A DNA stretch of 64,000 nucleotides from Trema orientale (GCA_002914845.1 JXTC01000488.1:127556-191555); one strand, 5' to 3'. Positions 32,346-45,741 are shown, counted from the first letter of the stretch. Notes: a model not told the origin generated them from the sequence alone. Numbers and translations are program-made.

Positions 32346-34171
32346 TATAGCACCGGTGAAGTAAACAAATTGGGGTGTTGGATGGTGTTTTAAAAGAATA
32401 ATCGAAGTATGTTGTTTTAAATTCTCCATTATATAGAATTGATGCATTGAGAGGAATTCAAGGTCACGTTAGTGGTGTAGTTTGCTATTGAATGTTTTGT
32501 TTTGTTTTTTTTTTTTTTTAAGCTTCGTGGTTAATCATGCATTAATAATAAAATTTCACATGTTTATAGGAATGTCTTAGGAACAAAGAGCAATCTTATT
32601 TGGTTCGGTAACTCTCTTCATCCAATGAAATCTGTTATTGTAAAAATTTCTGCCTTTTTTATATCAGGTTTGTCTATCAAAAAAGAAATTAATTTGAGCC
32701 TATTGTTTGTTCCAACTTGATATAATAACATAGTTTATTATGTATTAACTTAAAGCTGAATAGATTTTGTTTGATTTTCTTCTAAAATTACGTATCACGA
32801 CCAGATAGACTCAGATTTTTTTTTTTCTTTTAGGAGACAAATACTTATTGGAGTTACATAGTAATTCCTCATCCTTAGTATATTAATGATTGAACTACCA
32901 ATTTAACAAAAATTCTCTTACTCTCATTCAAGGCTCCACATGCGTAACATGTTGAGCAAACAAAAAGAAAAAATTAATAAATAAGTAATAAGTAGAGAAA
33001 AGGGGGAAAAAAAGAAAAAACAAATTAACAAACGAACCTACGAACCACATGCTAGCGTTCACCAATCACATGCATGACATGGATTCACGTTTTCCATACG
33101 TCCATCAAAGTGACACACCAATCGAATCCGGTTTCAAATTTTCATATAGATCTTTAGAATTTGGGGAGTGACGCTTGATAGTACAGTTAAACTATGTACG
33201 CCACTGAGCAGTTGGCGGCCCGGAAAGTCACCCTTCAGGCAAAAACTACTTCGAATATGTTTTCTGTGTGTTTTAAATTCATTCTTAAAAACTCAAAAGT
33301 GAATAGTATAATTTAGCAAAAACTTAAGCATTCATGTTATTATCCCAATTTTTATTGGTATTCAAGACTCAAGTTCCTAAGACATACTTACATCTTAGAT
33401 CATATTAAATTAGAAAGCCACTTAAGCCACTACAATAACAATACCTAAGGACGTTCGTCTAGTCTTCATATTCTATGGCAGCACAAACGACGCTTGAGTT
33501 CACGTGGAACCGATGTCATTTGACAATTAAAAAAGACCTATGTTTATATTCAAGGGTATTACCTTTAATTAGGGGAACCGATGTCATTTGCCGATCATTA
33601 TTATTATTATTATTTTAAAAAAAAGACGTATTCTCATATTCATTATCGAAGGTATTTCCATTACTTAGGAGGTCAAAACTTGGCTGTACTCATCAACTTG
33701 GCTTATAATATATTGAAAGCATTTGTGTTTTGCATTATGGCTTAATCAAACCATTTTGATTAATGTGTCCCTGTCCAAGTGGTTCCTATTTAAATTTGCA
33801 GATGAATTTACAATCCAACGTTATCCTCTTGTTTCACTTAATTTTTATATCGGACCATTACTGTCCCTTGTCATAATGTTCTTAAAGAAAAAAATCTCTC
33901 AATAATTCGCCAAATGAAAAGAAAAGTAAAAGAAATAATTAGTTTGGAAGGTGATAAATAGAATTTAGGAAACCTGTAATGTTACAGGACCCGCTCATAC
34001 CGAACACACCAAACACTCCTCTAGATTAAAAATGGGTTAATTTTCTAGACCGGATTTAAGCCCGGTTCTAAAATTTATTGTGCTTTTGGAAGTGAGGTAC
34101 TCTTGATGAAAGACCAGTTCTAAGAATTAATACTTGGTTCGGAGCTTTCAGCTTTGCTTGTCCTATCTTAG
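32346..34171. other. Intergenic DNA with a local tandem duplication
   Basis: AT-rich with no gene found. At about 33505-33665 a unit of roughly 75-80 bp containing GGAACCGATGTCATTTG and TTCAAGGGTATT/CGAAGGTATTTCC is repeated twice. 33760-33830 resembles 300-380. Confidence 0.4.
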
Positions 34172-35005
34172 GATTGTAATCACCTGTCCCGTTTTTTTTG
34201 TCCCTCTCCCTGTCTTCACAATTGAAAAATACTATCTCATTAAATTTGACACCTCACAATCAATAGAGACCAACTTAAAACTACATCTATTAACTTTTCA
34301 TCTGCTTGATTAATTTTTCTTTCTTTTATTTCATTTTTTATTCAAGAATTTATGGGGGACAAAAAAACCGTATGATGATATTTGGGTGAAAAGGGCCATC
34401 TGGGTTGTTTCATTCTCAAGTAGAGACAAGGAATCGATTGGTCTCATTGCCATTGTTAGGATTTTATTTCTTTGTTCAAATTTCTTATATGGGTTTGTCT
34501 ACTTTTAAAAATATTGTTGCTTTGCTTATTTGTTTACCCCGAAACGATAAGAGATATTAATTGAAGATGAATTGTTTTTCATTTTTTTTTTAAGGGAAAC
34601 AATATTTGGGGAAGTTTTACTCGATTGGGTCTTAAGAGACTTGAGCAAACTATAGAGGGAGGAGGGATGGTAATTTTGGATGAGATGATGGTTCTGGGTC
34701 AGATCTAAAGTTTATTATCTACTTCTATCTTCCTAGGTTCACCTTCATCAGTGTAAAGCCAAGTATTGCACTGCTGCAAGTTTCTCAGAAATGCCTCCCC
34801 TCCTTTTCTCCAAACTTAAAATAAAAAATTTTTGTCAGATCTTTTTTATCAGATCTATTGTTGTAAAATCTTCATAATAGATAGATGAACAAGAAAAAGT
34901 GAATAAAAAACTTAATAAGAGTGAGGTGTCAATTTTAATGAGGTGACACATTTCAATTAGGAGACAAAGAAGAGGACAGCAAAATGGGACATGTGATTTC
35001 AGTTC
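34172..35005. mobile_element. Inverted-repeat DNA element (MITE-like), approximate ends
   Basis: Arms 34172-34258 and 34920-35005 are inverted copies: left GATTGTAATCACCTGTCCC, right reverse complement GAACTGAAATCACATGTCCC, both followed by a CTCATTAAA-TTGACACCTCA stretch. The interior has no coding frame. The target duplication is obscured by a poly-T run at the right end, so the superfamily is open. Confidence 0.6.
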
Positions 35006-35748
35006 TTTTTTTTTTTGGTTGTTCTAAGAATGCTGTTATAGGGTTCATTAAGTCAATGAAAAAGCATTTCAACAGCAACAAATTTCGTTACTCACTGCAC
35101 GGGGTGGGCTCTTCAATGTATATAACCAAACAGGAAAGTCCATAGAGTCCCCATTAAGCAGGAAATAAGGAGGAAATTGATTAGTTTGAGATAATTTCCC
35201 GTTCACATCGAAAATCCACCATAAAAGGCTTTTAGTGCATTTAAGAAGAGATAATTACTTATCATTGTATAATTACACAATCTCCAAATTACGTTGTATC
35301 TAATTATTAGTTTTCCATTTACAAAATTAGGAAACCTATAGCATCGTCATCTATATGAAGTGGGTTTAATCATATTATCAAACGCACTAAATACCATATA
35401 CGAAAATTAAAGATAAAAAATACTGGCTAAAGTTCTTATACTGATACTCTCTAAGTTCTCTTCTAATCTCTTATATAGTGGAAAAATAACATAAATTGAT
35501 ACTCTCTAAGCTTTCTTCTAATCTCTTATATGGTGGTAAACCAACATGGATGTTACTTGTAAGTCCATATTTTTTGGGTTAAACCACACTAAATTCTTAT
35601 ATTCTTTATTATTTACCCTAAACTTACTGTTATTCATAGTCGAATTTTGATCAAGAGACTCGATCTATTTATCTTGTAATTCATCTACATCGAGTTAGAT
35701 GACTATTCCAAAAATACTATATATATATATATTTATATATATGTGTAA
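35006..35748. other. Intergenic DNA with TA runs
   Basis: No gene. A near duplicate TCTCTAAG-TTCTCTTCTAATCTCTTATATRGTGG unit occurs at about 35450-35485 and 35500-35537. Ends in a TA microsatellite (35718-35740). Confidence 0.4.
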
Positions 35749-36669
35749 TAGGGGTGTAAATCGGGCCGCCCAATCCCAAATTTTTGGGTTTGGGTAGGCT
35801 CGGGCTGGGGCTTTTGGGCTCTAAGAAAGTTTCGGACCGGGCTGGACTGGATTTGAATTAGTAAAAGTCATGCCCAAAACCCGACTCTAAAAGCTTTGGG
35901 CTATATGTTCCGGTCGAGTTTAACCTTCGAACTTTTGGAACCTAAATTAATATACACACATATATATATATATTGGAATAAGGAAATAGTGAAAGAATTT
36001 TTTTTAGCACAATTAGAAAATAATACTTATATTTTAATTTAGAAAAAATTCATTCAAAATTATTCAACTCATAAATTTAAGAACCAACAATTTGGGGAAT
36101 ATTTCTTCGAAATATAAACAAAAAGAGCTGATGAAATATTATTGAAAAATAAATGACAAAATGAAACAACTAAATTTCAAAGACTTCATCCTCTCCTTCT
36201 TTATCACCTTGAATATTAGAATCAGAATCATCTTCTTAGAAAAGATATTCTAAATCGGATATCAAGTCTTATATTATTTAAAAAAATTAGCTATTATAAA
36301 AAGATTTTAATATCAAATAATTAAAATATTTTATCGACTATTTATAAGTAGTAAGTCACATTTTTACTTGGAATATATAGCATTTTTTAAACTTTGGGTA
36401 TTAAATTCAGGCTTTTCTAAAAAAATATATATTATATTTTTTGAGTTTCGGACTTTTTAAATCGAGTATTAGGTTTGGGTTTCAAGCTCCGGCTTCGGGT
36501 CGGGTTTCAGGCCGGGTTCATATGAAAAGTACTAGGCCCAAGCCCAGCTTTAAGGATAATCGGGTTCGAGCCGGGCTCGGACCATATAGAGTTTAGGCCG
36601 AGTTCGAATCAGACTTTTTTCGGGCTAACTCATCGGGTTTTAGGCTTTCGGGCTCGTTTTACACCCCTA
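35749..36669. mobile_element. Non-autonomous hAT-type element
   Basis: 921 bp. Terminal inverted repeats TAGGGGTGTAAA (left) and TTTACACCCCTA (right) are the common plant hAT ends. Subterminal regions on both sides are rich in CGGGC/GGGTTT motifs (Y-rich GC patches in AT-rich surroundings). Flanks ATGTGTAA (35741-35748) and GTGTGTAA (36670-36677) form an 8-bp duplication with one change, matching hAT. No transposase frame is left inside. Confidence 0.82.
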
Positions 36670-36677
36670 GTGTGTAA

Positions 36678-37457
36678 GTAACCAAGCAAAAGTCCTTTTA
36701 AATTTTATGAAAGCTTTAATTTGTCTTGTTTAAATTTATTAAAAGTAATAAACGGCTTTCGTAATTGCGCATATTATAGACTTTTTATATAAATCTGTTG
36801 CAGTGTTAAAAGTAATCTCCACTTTTGTTCAAATAATTGTGCAATATTGTGTGAATTTTAAAGGCTATCAAATGATTTATTTTCAAAACACCCAATTTTT
36901 TCGCATGTTTTCTATTATACTAGGAGACTTTCTACAAATTCTCAAATCGTGTAAAGTTACAAAAATGTTTAACAAATTCTATTGCTTAAAAATGGACTGC
37001 TTTGACAGATTTGAACTTCTATTTTTAAAATTAGAAAAATGTTTGAAATCATGATCCTAAAGGTCTAAATTCTTTAAATATAAATATCTAAATGTGATAG
37101 TGACCTCTCTAAGATTTTGTATCAAATAGAATTTTGTAAAGAAATCTAGAATTTCCTAAATTTGATTACTGAGAAAAATTCACAAATTTTTTATGTTTTA
37201 TTGATGCAAGTTTATGATAATTATTTGCATTTAATTTGCGAATAAAGTATCTAAATTATTTAACGTGCTTAAATTTTTGAATGGATCCTAATTGAACCTA
37301 TTATATATGAGGGATTTTTAATTCTACAGTTAATCTGTAATATTGTATAAATGTAAAACCCTAGCTATTCCTTTGTATAGAGAAAGCTAGGGTAATAATA
37401 ATAATGGGCCTCTACCTTTCCCTTCTATATCTTTAACTCCATCTCTTCCTTTATTTA
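36678..37457. other. Intergenic DNA, no gene seen
   Basis: AT-rich. The 83-codon frame at 36803-37054 has no recognisable domain and has the composition of AT-rich background, so I do not call it a gene. Confidence 0.35.
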
Positions 37458-37913
37458 ATATTGCTTTATACTACTATTGTTATAACTACAAGGGCTTTTT
37501 AGTCAAATGACCGAATTTTGAATCGTAGTTTGTAAAATGGTTGTTTCTCAAACATTGTTAAAAAATGACCGAATTTTGAAAATCATTCGAGAAATGGTAA
37601 TTTTTTATATTTAGTATATCAAAATATATTCTATTTTTTTGAAAATTGATTTATTTTTTGAAAAATTGATATACTTTTTCAAAAATTGATTTATTTTATA
37701 TTTATTTTTTAAAAAATATATCAACTAAAAAAAGGGCTATTTATCAAAATAAATCATAAAATCAGCCAAATATCAAACAGATGTTAAAAAAAAAAAAGGT
37801 ATTTTTTAAATTTATCTAAAAAAATGGTCATTTCTTAAAAATACACTAACTACAATCTCACGTCTCTTATTCTCTCTATTGACATTGCTTTACATTATTG
37901 TTACTATAACTAC
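37458..37913. repeat. Fold-back insert between near-identical flanks
   Basis: ATTGCTTTATACTACTATTG..ATAACTAC (37468-37490) recurs as ATTGCTTTACATTATTG..ATAACTAC (37885-37913). Between them is DNA with inverted AAATGACC / GGTCATTT motifs and two GGGCTWTTTA starts (37493 and 37733). It looks like a MITE in a local duplication; exact ends are unclear. Confidence 0.4.
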
Positions 37914-39000
37914 GATCTCACGATCGCTACTTGATCTACTTGTTATTAAGCTCATTTTCTAACTATGTCTCCTATCTGGGCAATAGCGCAATCACCGAGA
38001 AACAAATGGGAATAAGGGAAAAAAATAACTATGGCAATTTATACAAAAGCATTCACTAATTGGAAATTTTGGGATGATTTAAACCAATTCTAGCTAATAG
38101 GTTTTATTTATAGTCAATTAAAAACCTAAAATAACCGGATATAAACAATGTGAGGAAAAAAAAATAATACAATGGTAAGGAGCAAAAAAATTAATATTCA
38201 TATCATTTCACATAGAAAAGTGCTAAAAAGTGTCTCTAGTACTAAGTTCCACATATTAATAGTGCTAAGCATCACAATTGATTCATAGCATTACTCTTTT
38301 ATATAATTTTTATAAGAAAAAAATTCCCAATGTTAATTAAAAGAAGGGCATGTAGAGGGGAAAAAAAAAAAGAATTAGGCATACCAATTGCAAATACTAA
38401 AAAAGTCCATTAAATACAAAACCCTTCGAAACTCAAGACAGATAGACGTAAGTTTTCCTACATAATATATGTGATGGATTGTAGAATTGTAGATTTGTGA
38501 AATAAATTCAAAATTCAAGCTTCATACATTCCTTTTTTTTTTTTTTTTTTGCGTTGTATTTTACCAATATCTGCGTTCCCTTTTTAATAATTTTGTACCC
38601 ATTTTTAGTGATATATTTTATGTATAAAATATATTTGGTATATAATTACAGGTAAATATATACCTATGGTATGTACTATTAAATTTATAGTAGTTTTCAT
38701 GTGTAATATTTATGATTTCTATGTTACATATGGTCGTGCCTAAGGGATTATAGTTAAAGTAGATTCTTATGACTTATATATATATATATATGGTTTAAAT
38801 GGTTACAACAATATTTACCTATGGATAGTTATAATGGTTTAAGCCATTACATTTAATATCGTACGGTAGTGATTAGTTTGGTGGTTGGCCAAAAAAATTT
38901 AATGCTATTTATTACTATCAAAAAAATTTAATGCTATCACTAATTTTTTTAGTATACATTCATGGTCATAAAAAAATTGTAACCATTGAGAAGTCCTCCA
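37914..39000. other. Intergenic DNA, no gene seen
   Basis: AT-rich with poly-A, poly-T and TA runs; no supported feature. Confidence 0.35.
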
Positions 39001-39021
39001 TATATATATATATATGAGCAT

Positions 39022-39255
39022 CAATCTAGTAGGTATTTTTTTTTTTACATATACAAAGATATCATTTTGGCCAATTAAAATTTATGGTGCATATGTTTTT
39101 ATATTAAAAAGTAAGAGAGAGAAATAACATTAATGATGTACGTCTTTCTATGCACATCATTATAGCTGTTATATCACCATTAGACGATGATCCAACGGTT
39201 AAAAAAAAATAACTATACATAGGTAAAAAAAAAAAAAAAAATACCTACTAGATTG
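39022..39255. mobile_element. MITE with inverted CAATCTAGTAGGTA ends
   Basis: Left CAATCTAGTAGGTATTTTTT and right AAAAATACCTACTAGATTG are inverted copies, followed inward by poly-T/poly-A and ACATATAC / CTATACAT. Both ends abut TA microsatellites, so the TSD is masked; a TA-targeting (Stowaway-like) element is plausible. Internal region contains no frame. Confidence 0.6.
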
Positions 39256-39919
39256 GTAACTTATATATATATATATATTATTTATATGAGATGTATATCA
39301 CAGTATATATTTTATGCATACAATATATGGTATGTAGTTCTTCGAAAAGTATAAAATGGGTATAAGTCTATTAAAAGTAGAAAATGCTATATTATGCTTT
39401 AAAACAGTTATTCTATATATTATTCCTGCAGAGTTCCAATGATATGCCTAATCCCTTGAGCCTACACAGGCCCATCTTATGTACAAATCTAGAGAAATTT
39501 ACACCAAATACCTATTTTCGTGCCTTATATATCCCAGACCTGTTTTTTGATTTTGTTTCAAAATACCTATTTTGTGGTTTATATTTTTTGTGTAAAATAT
39601 GCGTGTACACAATTACAATGTAAATTTTTACCCAAATTTATATTTATAGTGTAAATTTATACCTATGGTATACAATTTGAAATGTATACCGATTTTAAGG
39701 CATAATTTTTACTCATAAAATATAAATCGTGGAATTCATTCCATGTAGAAGATCCTTGTGGTTTACATTTCCCCAAAAAGGTATAAAAATAAGAATTTAT
39801 GAAAATAAAAATAAGAATGGGTATTTATGAAAATATGCTTAAAAAATAAGTATTTATGAACTTTTTCCACAAATCTAAGTAGAATATGTTCATGTCAGTC
39901 TTGAAACTAGGGAAAATGA
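39256..39919. other. Intergenic DNA, no gene seen
   Basis: AT-rich downstream DNA; the 79-codon frame at 39384-39623 has no recognisable domain. Confidence 0.3.
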
Positions 39920-40870
39920 CAATATATATGACTTTTTAAAAAATAATACCAAAAATACATCATTCTCAAAATAATTATTTTTTCATACGATATTCAGTAG
40001 TATTTTTCTAAATATTTTAGTTATTAGAAACCTAGAAACAAATTTAGTTAGTGGAAACTGATAAACTAATATAGTTACTAGAAGCTGAGAAACTAATTTA
40101 GTTATTGAAAACTAATTTAGTTTCTTATAATCAATTAACAGATCCCAAAGAAACCATTTTGATTCTTGAAAACCAAAAAACAAAAGTCAATGGAAATTAG
40201 AGAAAAATGTTACCTTGAAACTAATTTAATTTTCTAAAAACCAAACTAAATTGGTTTCTTGATTCCCAGTAACTAAATTGGTTTCTCGATTTCCAGTAAC
40301 CTAAGTATTTAAAAAATGCCATTGAATGTTGTACGGAAAAATAATTATTCCAGGAAGGTCATATTTTTGGTGTTATTTTTGAAAACTTAGGTATAAGTGC
40401 TCAAATCCCTTGAAACTACGCTTTTTTTCAAAATTTTAAGCCCAAAGTACCAAAAAATGAAAAATCCTGGATGTGCCAATTTTTTTTGAAAAATTTATGA
40501 TTAATTTAGAAAAATATTACTTTGAAAAAAGTGCTTTAGAAAAAATAACACTTTTAGTAATATTTAGAAAATACCACTTTTTCTTCAAAATTGGTATTTT
40601 TCAACTGTACTCTAGGTAACTAGTTGGGTTACTTAGAGTAATTAGTCTAGTTACTTGAGATAACCGGTCGAGTTACGTGATGTAACTTGATTAGTTACTT
40701 TAAGTATCTCATCAATTAATAAAAAGTAATAGTTTTTTAAGTACTTTTAAAATAATATTTTTCTAATTGAAATCCGGAATTTTTCAAACAACTTCAAAAT
40801 CCGGGATTTTTCAATTTTTTTGAAAAAATATCATGAAAAATCAAATTTTCTCTTGAAACTAATGCAACAA
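39920..40870. repeat. Fold-back repeats downstream of MATE copy 2
   Basis: An outer inverted repeat pairs about 39930-40110 with 40230-40400 (AAAATAATTATTTTTTCATACG against GTACGGAAAAATAATTATT; GAAACTRAATTTAG motifs). It is followed by the inner fold-back unit at 40425-40860, whose arms share CAAAATCCGGGATTTTTCAA-type motifs and whose middle has TTACTTGAGATAACCGG. Same two families as at 20330-21470, but here they lie side by side whereas there the inner unit sits inside the outer one. Confidence 0.62.
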
Positions 40871-41015
40871 TAACAAAACTCAAAAATTTGCATAATCAAA
40901 TGATGGAAAACAGAGAAAAAAAAAAGGAAAAAGGAAAAAGAAAAAGACATGTAAGATTCCATTCAAACTAGACTACTGACATGGCTTGTCTAACTTTAGT
41001 TTATGTTAAGCACTC

Positions 41016-43629
41016 TCAACATGTCTCCTCAAATATCCTTTCCCTTGCCTCATTTGCCTGCACCATTCACATTTGAAAAAAAAAAAAAAAAGATGTAAAC
41101 TAATATTCTACTTAAAAGTTCTGTCGGGAGCATAAAAGTCATACTTTTAGATGGGGAAAGGAAGTTGACACCACTTTCAGCAATAATAATGTGAGGACTT
41201 TCACTATTTATTAATAATTTAAAAAGAAAAAAATAGGGCCTCCTACTACGAACCTGCTTTTGCCAATTGGTAAAGAATGTTACGAGGCCAAGCAGTAGTG
41301 CTTGAATTATAGAACCTGCCAGTGTTCCAATCCAAAGGCCAAATCCTCTCAAGTGTAGCACAAAACACAACACGACAGCCAATGGAATCCCCACCAAATA
41401 ATATGCCCCCAGATTAAGATAAGCTCCTACGTGCTGCCACCCACTTCCTCTAGCAATGCCTGTTTGCAAAGCACAAAATGTAGCCTACAGTTGGCATAGT
41501 GTACACAATATATATTATACTATCTGTAGTGCGAATTTTTAATTAATAAGATTTCGCCTTATTATATGTTGTTTGGACTTTGATATAAACGTTGGTATGG
41601 TCTAACATTCGAAAACGGATAATATCAACAATGTACAAATATCACTACTATAACGTGTAGTGCAGTCACTTTTTAGTTCTTGTCGAAAAATATGAAAGTT
41701 CTTGTCGAAAAATATGATAAATGACATGCATATGATAAGAAAGGTCAAAAGCTAAGAATACAGACCAGAAAGAACAACTAGAAGGCTGTCCATGATAACT
41801 GAGAGAGACAGCAATGGAGTTAGTGCTGCTACATAGTCGACAACTTCTTTTTCATAGCTGAAAGCATATCCCAGAACAGAACGACAACAGAAGAGAATTG
41901 TGCTCACTGAAATGGCCTCCACAACTGCAAGAATCATTGCTGCAACAACAGCTGCTTGAACAGCCTCGGGATTCCCAGCTCCAAGTTCATTCGAAATGCG
42001 AGTGCTATAAAACAGCACTGACTTTTTCAATAAATTAATGAACAATTAAGTAATTTTTGTTTTTTCAAATATATTACTGAAGTAAAGAATTGAAGAAAAC
42101 CTTGCAGCTGCACTAACACCATATGGTATGAAATAATGCAATGAAGTTGTTGTAAGGCTGCTCATCAAGAAAGTGACATGAATTAGAAAGCAAAACCCGG
42201 CTGACCATACTATACTTTTATTCAGAGGGACGAATAAGATAATGAAGCATACCAAATAGAAAGGACAGAAGTTTCAAGTTTCGAATTTGGTAGAAACCCG
42301 GATAGCAAAATAAGCACCTCAAATGACCACCACTCAAGGCTATGAATATAGGCAACAAGAAGACATATTAAATAAGTAACCAACAGAACAGATTTTACCA
42401 TATCATAACTTATTTGGAAAATAAAGTAACATGACAAAATTACATACCAAGCCATAACTGCAGAAGGGATCCCGAACTGGAAAAACTGTCGAACGCTTTT
42501 GAGTACATCAACTGAAAATGGAACTCGGGTTTTCTCACAGGAAGAGGAATACTTGATGTAAATCACAAGCAGTATCACATTTAACCAATATGAGAAACCA
42601 ACTGACAAAGCTGCTCCAGAAGTTCCTAATTCCAACTTATATACCAGAACCCAACAAACAGGAATGTGGAAACAAATGGTGGCACATGAGCTCAAGAGGA
42701 TTGGGAGAGTCAGGCCTTGAGTCTGGAAATACCGAACCAGCGATTGAAGAATAGCATAAGCAACTAGTGCAGGGATTAGCAAAACCGAGTATTTTCCGGC
42801 TTCATTGGAGACAAGAGGGTCCTGACCTATCAGTACAAGAATGTTTTCCACAAATATCCAGAGGAGAGATATTGGAAAACAAACCAAAATGAGCGAAATA
42901 ATAGAGCAGTAAGTATAGATTCCAAGCTTTTGGTATTGCTCTGCCCCATAGGCTTGCCCACATAAAGTTTCCAATGCATCCGCCATTCCAAACTGAAAAT
43001 CACATACAGAGACTAAAATTACATTAAGCAACTGAAACTCATTCCAAAAATGGATAAAGTACCAGTACTTGAGCTATAAAAGTAAGTAGAATTAATCGGT
43101 ATAGATATATACAAGTTCCAAGCTCTATATGAAATCTAAAAAACCCTCTGTTTCTTTTGGTAGGATCGTAAAGAGCGTTTATTAAGCATGCCTAACCACT
43201 AATTCCATATTTTTTTATTCTCTTGAAATTCTTTACACTACACTACAATATGTGTCGGTAGAAATGTAAACGAATCCAAAAGTTGCAGTTAATAAATATA
43301 TTTATATACAGGCTACCATAGATTATATGAACAAGCAGTATAGGAGAGAGTAGTTAAGCGTCAGAGCACTTTACAAGGAGGCTAAAACCGGTGACGGTGG
43401 TGAAAGAGTTGGCAATGGCGACTCCAGAAAGCGATAGTTCGCCAAGATGACCGGCCATCATCTCCGAAACAACCTGCAGCAGGAACTGAGAAACCGACAC
43501 CACCACCATTGGCGCCGCTATGTAGGTAACCTTCTTTAGCTCCTCTGTTAAGCCACTCCATGTGATCACCTTCCATTTCTTGCCTTTGGCCTCAGCTGAT
43601 GGTAATAGTAATGGTTCTTCCATGACCAT
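41016..43629 (-). CDS. MATE efflux transporter, copy 2 (DTX-type), apparently intact
   Basis: Seven exons on the minus strand: 43629-43375, 42992-42448, 42339-42253, 42157-42101, 42004-41766, 41459-41254, 41057-41016. Each intron is GT-AG and the joined length is 1431 bp, giving 476 residues, normal for plant MATE proteins (about 470-510). They export toxins, metabolites or hormones across the plasma or vacuolar membrane in exchange for H+. Visible motifs: EELKKVTYIAAPM at about residues 24-36, MMAGHLGELSLSG, ETLCGQAYGAEQYQKLGIY at the start of exon 2, CLEWWSFEVLILLSG in exon 3, TRISNELGAGNPEA in exon 5 and ARGSGWQHVGAYLNLGAYY in exon 6. The start at 43629 gives MVMEEPLLLP; the Met two codons later is an alternative matching copy 1. 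The C-terminus is short (EARERIFEETC). The substrate cannot be told from sequence. Confidence 0.9.
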
Positions 43630-44741
43630 ATATGTCTGAAGCCTCTGTGAAAGAATATTTTAAGATTTTGGCTTCAAGTTATTGATGGTGTATTCGTCTA
43701 AGAGAAATACTATTTAGTTCTCGTTCACACTTGCGATATAGTAATTCAGAAATATCAGATTATAGTGTGAGACTTAAATATTGGTTCTTAGCTGACAATA
43801 GTGACTTTTTCCATGTCCATATTTTTCAGAGAGTTACAACAAAAGACGAAGAGAAGTGTCTGTTCACAAGTATTGAAGTCAAGGTATCGGTTTGAAGCTG
43901 CCTTACTTTTAAAAAGGCCAAGAGAAAATAATTGGAGTTGTTTAGTACACACTATTTCATGTTAGATTATTAGATTGAAAGGAAAAAAAAAAGGCTGAAG
44001 ATGATTCAGAAACCATATTGAACCTATACATCTTTAGTACTATATTTTAAGTGTAGAAATTAACAAATAAAATAATATAAAATAAAGTACTGGCCTCAAT
44101 GATGAATGAACAACGTGATTGTTCTATGTCAACCACAATCACACCTAATCGAAAAAAGAAAAAAAAAAAATGGATAAACACACACTATTCAATATGAGCG
44201 CAGATGAAACAAGCAATAAGCACCGTCAAGTCAAACTTTATATTTTATTACTCTTTCGAGAAACGAGTCCATATGGGTGCGGTGCAGATGAATTAGGCAA
44301 ATAAGCACCATCGTCAACTTTTTACTTTATTTCTCTTTTGAGAAACGAGCTAGTCTGCTATGTTTAAAAGAAGTATTATAATAAAATTATACAATGACAT
44401 ATTCAATTAGAAGATAGATACTTTCAATATTATAGTTTATCCTCCACTGCGATGCTAAACTTAGCAAAATTATGACAGTTTTAGTAGTTTAATGATACGT
44501 ACATATATAGCTATCACACTAAGAAATAAGTTAAATACATCGGTGTCCAAACTCTGAATGGCAGACTAAATCATTATAGAAAGCTTGAACCACTATCATT
44601 GAGCTGACTCTGAAGACTAGAAATTTAGGCCAACAACCAAGACTGTTACGAGAGACGCCAATGCCATAGCCCTTAGCCCTCCTCATACTTCAGGCAAGAG
44701 AATGCCGTCTCAAAATATTTTGACATAGCCCATGATTGAGC
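43630..44741. promoter_or_regulatory. 5' flank of MATE copy 2
   Basis: Upstream DNA of the intact MATE gene. Contains a tandem duplication at about 44200-44350: two units of roughly 85 bp with GCAGATGAA..AGGCAAATAAGCACC and TCTTTYGAGAAACGAG. No certain TATA box was chosen among several AT-rich candidates. Confidence 0.4.
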
Positions 44742-44916
44742 AATGCTATAAGGCACTAGTGGTGTCCAACACTACAATGATATATCTATCTATCACTGGA
44801 TGATTTAATTAATAAACTGGGTCTCATATAGACCCTACCTGAATTATAATTATGATTAGTCAATGACAGACTGACACATCATTATGGTGCTGGGCACCAA
44901 TGATGCCCATAGTATT
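44742..44916. mobile_element. MITE, copy 2 of the 176-bp family
   Basis: 175 bp. Ends AATGCTATAAGGCACTA (left) and, in reverse complement, AATACTATGGGCATCATT (right), followed inward by GGTGTCCAACACTAC / GGTGCCCAGCACCAT. Same termini and length as 19974-20149, with a diverged middle, so a family with at least two members in this window. Confidence 0.72.
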
Positions 44917-45730
44917 ATTCCCCGTGATTTTATCTTGTAAATTGTGAATAATGCGGATCTCAGAACTTGTTTAGCTGTTGATGATTGCATACACATATAA
45001 TTTATAAATGCAAAAGTAGCCTTTTGGAGGGGATACAAGAAGTCTCCCACCTTTTAGTGTTGCATGTTTTATTTATTTATTTTTTTAATTTGCTAGTCTT
45101 ACGATGGAAAGACCTTTCGATGAGAATACCAGAACGAAAAACCAAATTGCATATTGCATTTAATGGGTTGTTGGCATAAAAAATCGTCTTCATTTATTGC
45201 ATATTGTACATAACTCATAGTTTATTGTACAAAGTGCAGTGTATCTATCCATAATGATTTTTATAAAATCTTTTCCCATGTACACATACATACCAAAAGT
45301 TTCAGAGAAGGAAGATACCTTTTGGGGGCTGACCAATATGTTTTTTGATACTTAGACATCAAGAAATATAACAGTAAATTTGTGTTTAATACGATGAAGA
45401 GACTGAAATTCGATATTGACTTTAAATTCCCAAAAACCAAGTTCAAAATCATCAATCAGCATTTTCAAAAAATTTTGCATTGAAAATTAAAACTCTTACA
45501 GCCAAATGCATCGAAAGCATTCACAAAAATGTAAACACCGGTTTGTACGTATGACCTCCCCCACTACCTGAAAAATGATCCGTATCAAGATGTTTCAAAG
45601 TTACACCATGAAAGATAATGATCAATTCCAAGAAAGGTTATCGAAACATTGCCCAGTTTAGCATAAGCCTAATTAAAGAAAAAAAAGGACTAATACAATC
45701 GGAAAACACACGTAAATGAATACAAAGATG
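44917..45730. other. Intergenic DNA, no gene seen
   Basis: AT-rich; several short frames without known domains. Confidence 0.3.
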
Positions 45731-45741
45731 TATAAAAGATA

